From positions 2,170,001-2,234,000 of the forward strand of contig CAVNZM010000012.1 in the NCBI GenBank assembly GCA_963693365.1: 64,000 bases of DNA. The letters run 5' to 3'. Source of the stretch: Amoebidium appalachense (taxonomy: Eukaryota > Ichthyosporea). The notes under the pieces were generated by a model. The model saw only the letters and a program-made list of their open reading frames with translations, ran no database searches and was not told the DNA's origin. Position 1 is the first letter of the stretch, and the number at the start of each line of letters is the position of its first letter. Positions 55,465 through 64,000 of the stretch are shown in pieces. The position numbers and the translations under genes are program-made.

Positions 55465-56655
55465 TCAAGCGCTCACCCAGTAACCATATCTGCTTCCAGT
55501 CCCCGGGGGGCACTGCCTAGTGATTCCCCTCTTTCCGGTGCACACATGGCCAGCAGTGCCCTTACCGTCACGCTGACAATACCACATCCCATCACCACAG
55601 CACACAGGCGTGTATGTGACCTTTCCATACTTAGTGTCCTCGTTAGGGGGGCACAAAATCTGTTTACCCTTGCAGCACTTGCTGCACCGTTGGCTAACGC
55701 CACCAGCAGGCGCACAAACACTTCCGGCGGTGCCCTTTCCGTTGCGCTGGCACTCCTGTTTACCGTTTGCACAGCACACCGGATCATAAGTCACAGTGCC
55801 ATACTTGGTCTCCTCTGACTCAGGGCACTTCTTAGGCCCAGCCCTGCAGCATGTGGGGCAAGCAGTGGATTTGCCGCCGCGGGGGGTGCACACGTGGCCA
55901 GCAGTCCCCTTGCCATTGCGCTGGCACCCCCATGCACCATCGGCACAGCAAACAGACGTGTAGGTGACCTTGCCATACTTGGTTTCCTCATCGGCAGGGC
56001 ACTCCTTGGGTTCGCCGTTGCAGCACTGTGGTTTGGGCGTGGGCTTGGGGCAGGGATCGGTTGTTCCACCGAAAGATGCGCACACGGAGCCGGCAGTTCC
56101 CTTGCCGTTACGCTGGCACTCCCAGTTGCAATTGGCGCAGCACACAGGGGTGTAGGTGACCTTGCCATACTTGGTGTCCTCATCGGGGGGGCACTGCTTA
56201 GCATCTCCATTGCAGCACTTGGGGTTGGGCTTGGGGCAAGCCTTGCTCAAACCGCCCGAAGGCGTGCACACGGACCCAACAGTGCCCTTGCCGCGGCGCT
56301 GGCACTCCCAGTTGCCGCTTGCACAGCACACCGACACGTAAGTCACGTTCCCGTAGGGGGTTTGCTCATTCGGGGGGCACTCCTTGACCACCCCATCGCA
56401 GCACTTGGGCGCAGGGCAGGCCTGGTCTCTTCCACCACGGCTGGAGCAAACATCGCCAGCAGTGCCCTTGCCATTGCGCTGGCAGTCCCACTGGCCATCA
56501 GCACAGCACACAGACGTGTAGGTGATGGTGCCGGCATAGCTAGACGTTTCGTTGGCGGGGCACTTCATAGGCTCGCCATTGCAGCACGTGGCTGCCGCGC
56601 CGTGCACACACAACAAGGCCGCAAAGGCTGCGCTTAGAAAGGAGAGGCGCGTCAT
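55465..56655 (-). CDS. secreted protein of six 8-cysteine repeats, unknown family
   Basis: Single-exon frame of 396 codons starting MTRLSFLSAAFAALLCVHG, a clear signal peptide likely cleaved near Ala20-Ala22. The rest is six tandem repeats of 56-64 residues, each with cysteines in the order CC-C-CC-C-C-C and core motifs YGxVTYxxVCC, CQRNGKGTAG and VCxxxGG. Repeat 3 has an extra cysteine (CCANCNWEC). Eight cysteines per repeat suggest four disulfides per module. NET and NVT sequons suggest N-glycosylation. There is no transmembrane segment, GPI signal or catalytic motif. Linkers are short and Lys/Pro-rich, such as CPKPTPKPQ. An intronless gene among genes averaging about 10 exons, with uniform repeats, suggests a young or fast-evolving extracellular or cell-wall protein. 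I do not recognise the domain; antimicrobial, adhesive and wall roles are all possible. Confidence 0.9.
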   Translation of the reverse strand: MTRLSFLSAAFAALLCVHGAAATCCNGEPMKCPANETSSYAGTITYTSVCCADGQWDCQRNGKGTAGDVCSSRGGRDQACPAPKCCDGVVKECPPNEQTPYGNVTYVSVCCASGNWECQRRGKGTVGSVCTPSGGLSKACPKPNPKCCNGDAKQCPPDEDTKYGKVTYTPVCCANCNWECQRNGKGTAGSVCASFGGTTDPCPKPTPKPQCCNGEPKECPADEETKYGKVTYTSVCCADGAWGCQRNGKGTAGHVCTPRGGKSTACPTCCRAGPKKCPESEETKYGTVTYDPVCCANGKQECQRNGKGTAGSVCAPAGGVSQRCSKCCKGKQILCPPNEDTKYGKVTYTPVCCGDGMWYCQRDGKGTAGHVCTGKRGITRQCPPGTGSRYGYWVSA

Positions 56656-58158
56656 GGCGACAATGTTCTTGGTGCAACTGAACTGAGTGTGGGTTTGGTG
56701 CGGATGGCCTTTTGTGGGGCGCCTCCGAGGACTGGAGATCTGAGTGGACGGACGGTCAGTGATTTGTGGAATGCGTGGAAAATGGTACAGAGGAAAGTGA
56801 TTGGTGCTGCAATCTTATTGGCTTTCGGCACTCAACCGAGGAGGGCCGAAGTGAACGTCGACAGAGCCGAGTTTCACTGCCCGAAAAATAGATATGTGGA
56901 TAATGTGGTGCTCACATAATGACAGCAGACATTTAGGTATGTAGAAAAGTTAGTTTTCTAATGTTGTTAGTTTCTTGTTTCCTGTTTTCTATGAAGGCAT
57001 GTCATAGAAGGTGCAAAGTGTCTTACAACCAGTAGATGAGTTGTCCTAGATGACCAATAGCAATGATTCTAAAAATCCTACTGTAATTGGATCGGAACGC
57101 ATCGCTATCTTTCACTTGCATTCCAATTGGCTGATCTCGGCCCGCACATTCGGCGCACAATTGCTCCCCCGAAGGCCCCCGAACTCTCTGAAGTCACAAG
57201 CGTGCCAGTGGTCAGGACTCAGTTGGGTCGAAACAACAAGCATGTCCACATATAATGTATATCTGATACATTATATCTCCACATATAATTTGTATAATGT
57301 AAATGTAATGTCGATGGTTACATTTATATCTTGTTGGGTGGAACTTCCTGCTGGCCTTGGTGCCGACAATTCCGAATCACATCTAATACCCGTGAAACAC
57401 TGCAGGCCTGTCACTGAAAGACGGTCCCGGTGCGGGGCCCGGCCCACGGGGTGTTTCTAGATGGCCGTGGCCCGGCCTGAGGCTCGACTATCACGAGTCT
57501 CGCCGGCAGTGCCTCCTTTGTTTAGTGCGCGGGTACACTGTGACTCTCTCTTCCGAATTGCGCGATAGTTGAGCTCTACCAGGATCATCTGGCAGGATAC
57601 TCACACGCAGGCTGCATCGTGTCACTGTCAGTGAAGGCATATACAGTACGTACAGACATGATTAGACACGCCTACACGCACACGTGCACCCCTAGGCTCC
57701 TAGGCTGATGAGTGGTTGCCCTGGAACGTTGGAAGATCTACCCCAGTGCCACAATTCGAATTGCCTGTGCCCCACGCGACTTGCACATGTATACGTACAC
57801 CTATGCGCATGCACTCACTCAGCTTCATATGCATTATATATCATTACGTACAGTATTCGAGCTAAGCCTTTCACAAGCCTCAACGATATTTTATTCTTTG
57901 ATATCGAAGCTGCACACTCGAATCAAATACCCCAGTGTACTCGGTCTCTACTACTAGTACTGGCTATGCCTCGAGCAAACATGTACAGCACTGTTCGGTA
58001 ACAGCCAAAAAGTCGAGTCATACGCCATGCCAGCGCCATGGTCCAGCCTGCAGCTGTTTGTTTCCGAAAATTTAAACTTGAAAGTCCAGGCCACACTGAG
58101 AGTCGACCAATTGCATAGTACCAATAGTACATATATTTATTCTCTTTCTCTTTCTCTC

Positions 58159-58193
<35 letters not shown>

Positions 58194-58282
58194 TCTTCCC
58201 CCCCCCCCCCCCCCCCCCCCCCCCTCTTCTTTCCCCCCCGCTCTCTCTCTCCCTTCCCCCCCTAGCCCCTGCATTCTCTGTC

Positions 58283-58354
<72 letters not shown>

Positions 58355-58413
58355 CCCCCCCCCCCCCCCCTCTCCCTTCCCCCCCTGCCCCTGCATCCTT
58401 TCTCATTGTCTCT

Positions 58414-58453
<40 letters not shown>

Positions 58454-58519
58454 CCCTCCCCCTCCCTCCCTCTCTCTCCCTCTCTTCCCCCCCCCCCTCC
58501 CCTAGGCCTTGCATTCTGC

Positions 58520-58572
<53 letters not shown>

Positions 58573-58664
58573 TCTTCCTCCCCCCCCCCCCCCCCCCCCT
58601 CTTCTTTCCCCCCGCTCTCTCTCTCCCTTCCCCCCCCTAGCCCCTGCATTCTCTGTCATCCCTT

Positions 58665-58714
<50 letters not shown>

Positions 58715-58859
58715 CCCCCCCCCCCCCCCCCCCCCCTCCCCTTCCCCCCCTGCCCCTGCATCCTTTGTCATCGTCTCTCTTCTCTCTCTCTCTCTCTCTC
58801 TCCCCCCCCCCCTCCCTCTCTTCCCCCCCCCCCCCCTCCCAGCTATAGGCCTTGCATTC

Positions 58860-58890
<31 letters not shown>

Positions 58891-60036
58891 CCCTTCTCTC
58901 TGAGTCTCTCTCTCTCAGGCTCTCCATCTCTCTCTGACAAGAGTCTCAGTCTGTGTGTGACACTGTGTGCGCGCATGTGTGTGTGTGCGCGGGCGCGTGT
59001 GTGGTTGCATTTTTTTTTTTTTTTTTTGTGGTGGTGGTGGTGGTGGTGGTGGGTGGTGGTGGTGGTGGTGTGTGTGTGGAGGGAGGGGGGGGGAGGGGGA
59101 GGAGGGGGGAGGGGAGTGAGGAGTGGGAGTACATCCTTCATTTTATTTTGGCTCAGGCGACGCTTCAATCGTGTCCTGATCAAAAATCGTAACTACAAAG
59201 CCACACGTAGTAGTCAAATCTTTCTGTATCAATTTTTCATCGTTTTGGGTACGATTTCTTCGCACAATATTCTAGTCAGGACAAATGCAAAATCGGTCGG
59301 ATTCGAAAAAAATTATGGCTCTAAGACCTTTGCAATATCACCATGCAAAGTGTTATGTCATTGCTCATTCAGTAAAGGGTTCTTGCCAGCAAATTTGTGA
59401 TTAAGTTAGTGCGATTAAAGGTGCAATGAGTTTGTGAGACTAAAAATGCAAATACCTATTTGGTATGATGTCCTCCTTGTCAGAATAGGCATATCTGTGA
59501 GGCTTTGTGTGTGTGCGTGTGTATGCGTGTGTGTGCGTGTGCGCGCGTATGTGCGTGTCTGCACGCCTGTGCATGGGTATGTATGAGTTTGTGTTGGAAA
59601 AAAAACCATTCATACATTTCCATAGTTACATTCCGTGACCGTGTGCCCACTATATACCACTGGCCTGCACAGGTGGATCAGATTTGTGATAAGGCGGAGT
59701 AATGTGATTGGTTGCCACCAGCTACGAGCAATTTCATTGGCCTAAAATCATTCGGCGTCATAGTCCTCCTCGTCATCTGCCTCATGCCGCCTCTTGATTG
59801 GTGCAACCACAATCGGATTCCAGGCAGGAGCACGCATTTGCACGTCATCCTGCAGGTGTATATGTGCACGTGTATGTGTGTGCATGTACGTGTGTGTGTG
59901 TGTGTGTGTGTGTGCATGCGTTATACGTGCACCCGCGTAGCCTGGGCCGTGCTGATGTCGTGTTCGTGTGTGACGGTGGAGCTTTGGGGTAGAGGGTGGA
60001 AGGTAGGGTGGGGTGGGGGTGGGCTGGGGTGTGTGT

Positions 60037-60078
<42 letters not shown>

Positions 60079-60205
60079 GGGGGGGGGGAGGGGAGGGGGT
60101 TAGGAAGGTTTGGAGCGTGAGTGGAAGTAATGGTGGTAGCAGTGGTGGTAAGAGAGGGGCTTTAGAGGGGAAGGAAGAAAAAGAGTGGGGGCCGGGGAGG
60201 GGGGT

Positions 60206-60239
<34 letters not shown>

Positions 60240-60340
60240 GGGGGGGGGGGAGGAGGGGAATGCAAAAACATAGATAGTCTTTGAAGTCGAAGGAAAGATG
60301 AGGGAGAGGGTATGGTGGTGGTGGTGTTAGTGGAGGTGGT

Positions 60341-60383
<43 letters not shown>

Positions 60384-60606
60384 CGTGTGCGCGCGCGCGT
60401 GTGTGTCCCCGGGGGGGAGAAGGGGGGGAAGTATCCAAGAAAAACCGCGAAGGAAAAGAAGGACAAAAAACAGACAGCAAGGAAAAGGTAATATCTATGA
60501 GCACATTAGGTGCATCTATACGTCAACACATTCCTATGTTATAATCCATGTGAACAGGTGTGCAGCATCCAAAAATACGGCAAAGGGGTGAGAATCGAGC
60601 GTACGG

Positions 60607-60639
<33 letters not shown>

Positions 60640-60755
60640 AGTAGCGTTCATTATGGAGTACGAAGTACACATTCATAACGAACAACATAATGCAGAATGC
60701 AAACCACAAAAAGAGAATGCATCAGAAGCAGAGCCCATCCTCAGGAGAGGGCAAG
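56656..60755. other. intergenic region between Cys-repeat gene and TAF9
   Basis: About 4.1 kb. 56656-58130 is ordinary sequence that probably holds the Cys-repeat gene promoter; the frame at 57050-57460 resembles no family. Then come the CT satellite (58137-58920), a (TGG)n run at 59027-59070, ordinary sequence to about 59990, long G tracts at 60038-60077 and 60205-60238, a (TG)n run near 60342-60380, and repeat R1 copy g. No gene recognised. Confidence 0.6.
58137..58920. repeat. CT/C-rich satellite, ~110-130-bp higher-order unit
   Basis: Six units, each of (CT)n then poly(C) then a short spacer around CCTGCAT(T/C)CT(T)TG(T/C)CAT (near 58270, 58391, 58509, 58646, 58757, 58853). Two spacer variants alternate (CCCCTGCAT and GCCTTGCAT). 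Confidence 0.9.
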
Positions 60756-60810
60756 TCATCTACGGTACTCGTGTTTCGATCCGTTCACCTCGTCGACGAA
60801 ACCTAACACA
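60644..60810 (-). repeat. dispersed repeat R1, diverged copy g
   Basis: About 167 bp sharing GGAGTACGAAGTACACA, CAGAATGCAA, AGAAGCAGAGCCCATCCTCAG and GTGTTTCGATCC with copies b and c. G tract on its left. Its right part overlaps the predicted last coding bases of TAF9. Confidence 0.85.
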
Positions 60811-60884
60811 GGGAGCGAGGGAGGAAGGGAGGGAAGGGTGGGTGGGTGGGTGGGTAGGTGAGTGGGGTACGTGGTGGTGCTGGT

Positions 60885-60925
<41 letters not shown>

Positions 60926-61814
60926 TTCCGACTTCCTCCATAAGAGCCATGGAGTGTTCTGGGTGTGGGCCGGCCGATCTTGCAAGGTAGCCGGGCACAT
61001 GGCGGGTGGTGGCCTGGTCGGTAGCCTCTTGCTTGTTCTCGTCCTCCTGAGGTTGAAATGGTTAGGTGCGTGGTGGGTGAAAACTTTAAAGGGCACATGT
61101 GATTGGTTGCGTGAGTGAAAATGGAATGTATGCAGATGTGACTTGAGTGGGTGAAAATATGTGCACATGTGATTGATTGCGTGGGTGAAAAAGTGTGGAC
61201 ATGTGATTGGTTGTGTGGGTGAAAACGTGCAAACATGTAATTAGTTGTGGGGGAGAAAATGGGCGTACATGTGGGCGGTTGTGTGTGTGAATACACACGC
61301 ACATGTGATTGGTTGTCTAAATGAATTTTCAATACAGCAACTGTGATTGGCTGTGCGGGCGAAAATGTGCCCAAATCTGATTAGTTGTGTGGGTGAAAAC
61401 ACGCACATATCCGGTTGGTTGTGTGGGTGGAAACACACGCACATGTAAATAGCCGTGTGGGAAAAAATGGACGTACATATGATTGCCACATGCACTTGTG
61501 ATTGGTTGTCTAGATGAACCTTCGATGCAAATGTGATTGGCTGTGTGGACAAAAATGTGCCCACATTCGTTTAGTTGTGTGGATGAAAATGTGCGCACAA
61601 GCGGTTGGTTGTGTGGGTGAAAACGTGTACACATGTACTGGTTTGTGGGTAGAAATTTGTGCACGTGTTATTTTCTGTGTGAATGTGTGGACCATACTCA
61701 CTCCACATAAGCCTTTGCAAAAGACCTATTTCAAACACCCGTCTCAAGGCAATAACCCAACCGGCCACAGCACCCACTCACCCACCTCCCACAATTACCC
61801 AGTAACCCTCATCT

Positions 61815-61845
<31 letters not shown>

Positions 61846-62413
61846 CCCCCAACGCACACACACACTCCCCCCTCCCCTCCCCCCCCCCATCTCCCTCGCC
61901 ACTCCCTCCAACCCCCTCTGCACACAGCTCAGCCCCTCCCCAAACCTCCCCCCCCCCCTCCCCCCCCCCCTCCCCTCCTTCCCCCCCTCCCCCCCTCACG
62001 TCCCGTCCCATATCCACATACACCCACACCCATACCCCACCCCCCCCCCCTCTCCCACCAACCCTCTCCCCTCCCACTCCCCCTCCCCCCCCCCCCCCCC
62101 TCCCCCCCACACACACCAGCCTCCCCATACACACCCACACACCTTTGACACTGCGACCTGGTAGTTGACCGTAGAGAGCCAATAGCGTTCGGGGGGTAGA
62201 TGCACCCCAAAGGCATCCTTGAGGGGTGGTAGGGGCACATTGTTGCGTTTTTCAGCCAACTCCATCATGAACTGTGCGGGTGTGTGGTTAGAAAGTGAGA
62301 AACAGAAGAAGTGAATGAGTGGGAGGGGGGGAGAAGGGAGGTGGGAGGGGGGTAGGGGGGAGGGTGGGGGGAGAGAGTGTATAGGGGGGTGGGGTGGAGG
62401 AGGGTGGGAGGGT

Positions 62414-62449
<36 letters not shown>

Positions 62450-62740
62450 TTATAATTGAAACTGTGAGGGTGTGAGGGCGGAATGTGAGACACAGAGTCA
62501 GTAAAAGGGGGGGGTGTGAATCGATGGGTGCCTGGCTGTATGCGCGGGGGGGGGGGGGGGGGGCAGGGGGAATGGATCAGAGGGGGTGAAAGGACATGGA
62601 AGCAAAGAAGTGAATTTAAGAAACAAAAAAAGGCAATATGTAAACCTTCATAACCGTGGTAAATGTGCGAGAGAAAACTGAACAAAAGGAATGTGGCCAA
62701 GCATGTTTGTGTCCGAGTATGCCGCCGCAATCAAGTTTTT

Positions 62741-62772
<32 letters not shown>

Positions 62773-63446
62773 TTCTGATTCTGTGTGTGTGTGTGTAGAA
62801 GTGTGTGTGTGTGCGCTCACATGTGCTCGCACTTGCATGTGTCTGTGTGTGTTTGTGATTTTGTGTGTGTGTGTGTGTGTAGAAGTGTGCGTGTGTGCAC
62901 GCATGCATGCACTGACATGTGTCTGTGTGTGTTTGTGGATGTGTGGTGTGCATAGGTGCCATTGCGAGAATGTCAGTCTCTGTCTGCCTGCGAATGTGCA
63001 CATGTTGCATGTGTGGGTCTGCATGTCTATTTCTGTGAGTGCAAATGGTTATGTGTGGGCGTATGTGGAGCCCCCCCCCCCCCCCCCCCGGAGAGAGAGA
63101 GAAAAAGGGGAAGGGAATGTGGGGGGGGGGGGGGGGGGGAGGGGGGGAGGGGAGGGAGGGGGGGGGGGGGGGGGGAGGGGGGAGAAGAGAGTGAAAGAGA
63201 AAGAGGGATTAAAAGAGAGGGAGAGAGGGAAAGAGCGGGAGACCGAGGGGGAGGAGGGGGGGTAGAGAGTGCAAGGGGGAGATAGAGAGGGGGAAAGGAA
63301 GAGATGGGGAGGAAGGGAGGGGGGTGGGGGGGAGAGGGATGGAGATTAATCCAGAGAGAGAGGGGGGAAGGGAGAGTGGGGGGGGGGGGAGCGGGGAGGG
63401 AGGGACGCAGAGAGGGAGGGAGGGAGGGAGGGAGAGAGGGAGGGAA

Positions 63447-63478
<32 letters not shown>

Positions 63479-63732
63479 GGGAGAGGGGTGCACCAGTGAG
63501 CGTGAGAGAGAGATAGAGAGAGAATGTGTGGAAGAATCTGCCCAACGATATTTGGACGAGCCACACAAAGTAATGAAAAAGTATAGGAGACACACCTCTC
63601 TGGGGGGAGGCCCGGTGAAGGAGTAGTCTACGCGGGACTGGATGGCCAGTCTGACGTCATCCACATCGAGCCGTGCCTTGTTTGCATGGTCTGAATAGAC
63701 TAGTGCGTCCTCAAGAACATCACCTACATACC
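60756..63732 (-). CDS. TAF9: TFIID/SAGA subunit TAF9, 5' end beyond window
   Basis: Histone-fold subunit of TFIID and SAGA-type complexes that pairs with TAF6. Exons: 63596-63732, 62143-62271, 60756-61046. The first encodes the end of the histone fold ([19 protein letters not shown], then [19 protein letters not shown]); the second encodes the conserved block after it ([30 protein letters not shown]). Both match human TAF9 along their length, with GT-AG junctions in phase. The last exon reads [20 protein letters not shown], then a Pro run from a C tract, then 43 residues to the stop at 60756. The N-terminal exons lie off the right edge. The 3' end is uncertain, because the tail runs through a C tract and into repeat R1; the true exon may splice or stop earlier. 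Confidence 0.88.
61070..61695. repeat. ~33-bp minisatellite in TAF9 intron
   Basis: About 18 diverged tandem units around GTGATTGGTTGTGTGGGTGA then AAA(A/C)nGTGCACA. A higher-order period of about 200 bp is visible: the pair GTTGTCTA(A/G)ATGAA followed by GTGATTGGCTGTG occurs at 61310 and 61505. The minus-strand frames of His/Asn/Ser/Thr repeats are products of this array. Confidence 0.93.
62747..62960. repeat. interrupted (TG)n
   Basis: TG runs in two diverged ~100-bp blocks, each ending TAGAAGTGTG(T/C)GTGTG then a GCATG-type spacer and GACATGTGTC or CATGTGTCTGTG, in the TAF9 intron between 62271 and 63596. Confidence 0.8.
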
Positions 63733-64000
63733 CTGCAATAGAGTGCTATTCTTAGAACAACTATTATATACCGTGCTATTCTTAGAACAGCTACATACGG
63801 TGCTATCGAGTCACACCCATTGCACCTACATACAGCCACTGCTCGTTTCTTGCCTTCCTTCTCATCCACTGCCCCAAAAGTTCCTGTTCTCTCCCCCAAA
63901 AGAGCAGTGGCATCTGGTTCTCCCCCCCCCCCCCCCCCCCCCCTCCCCTTGCCCCCCTCCCCCCCCCCCCCCCTACCACCACCACCACCACCACAACCAG
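63733..64000. other. right-edge sequence, TAF9 intron
   Basis: Intron upstream (transcript sense) of the exon at 63596-63732. It contains a doubled TATACNGTGCTATTCTTAGAAC(A)GCTA-type motif (63743-63805) and C tracts at 63924-63973. No coding sequence seen. Confidence 0.6.

Noticed and set aside
56156-56637. Plus-strand open frames across the Cys-repeat gene
   Set aside because: They are antisense shadows of the six-repeat protein and have no signal or family match.
57050-57460. 136-codon plus-strand frame in the spacer
   Set aside because: No family resemblance, no splice or start context, and composition like the surrounding spacer.
61070-61695. Regularly spaced repeats resembling a CRISPR array
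   Set aside because: The units are adjoining diverged minisatellite copies without unique spacers, in an intron of a eukaryotic gene.

Overview
The window looks like nuclear DNA of an intron-rich eukaryote, most likely a unicellular relative of animals (a holozoan protist such as a choanoflagellate or ichthyosporean). This is inferred from the gene set. A novel-type protein kinase C with C2-C1-C1-kinase order is an opisthokont gene. A PHO80/plant-U-type (P-type) cyclin and a large secreted cysteine-repeat protein of no family I recognise argue against an ordinary animal. No rRNA or organelle marker is present to name the species. Coding exons are short and ordinary in composition. Introns and spacers are packed with poly(C)/poly(G) runs (up to about 70 bp), (CA)n, (GA)n and minisatellites, so most long open frames here (poly-Pro, poly-Gly, His-Thr, Cys-Val strings) are not genes.

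Layout. 336-8197 (minus): 11 exons of a novel protein kinase C, cut by the left edge inside the kinase domain, with a tRNA-Gly(UCC) in one intron. 8198-8894: divergent promoter region. 8895-11503 (plus): complete UBE2N/UBC13 ubiquitin-conjugating enzyme, five exons. 13455-29519 (minus): complete exportin-1/CRM1, 18 exons, 1066 codons plus stop, with a TA-flanked MITE and decayed copies of one exon in its introns. 31070-39193 (minus): P/U-type cyclin, five exons, carrying a reverse-transcriptase relic in its 3.6-kb fourth intron. 39194-39848: second divergent promoter region. 39849-50210 (plus): complete JMJD7 lysyl hydroxylase, 12 exons, with one GC-AG intron and an acidic C-terminal extension. 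50211-55464: repeat-rich spacer with one unassigned open frame. 55465-56655 (minus): intronless secreted protein of six 8-cysteine repeats. 60756-63732 (minus): 3' part of TAF9, with a 33-bp-class minisatellite in an intron.

All splice junctions given were worked out by eye. For each gene the exon phases add up and the joined product aligns along its length with the named family. The genes are housekeeping functions (signalling, ubiquitylation, nuclear export, cell-cycle, translation-factor hydroxylation, transcription) and do not form a pathway or cluster.

The most unusual content is in the non-coding part. A short dispersed repeat occurs seven times, always in the same orientation and always ending in poly(C) on the minus strand. 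The reverse transcriptase relic has the same orientation and also runs into poly(C) right after its stop codon. Across the window, poly(C) is repeatedly followed directly by poly(A) on one strand (seen as T-then-G on the other), almost never in the opposite order. Together these suggest retroposition as a source of the homopolymer tracts.
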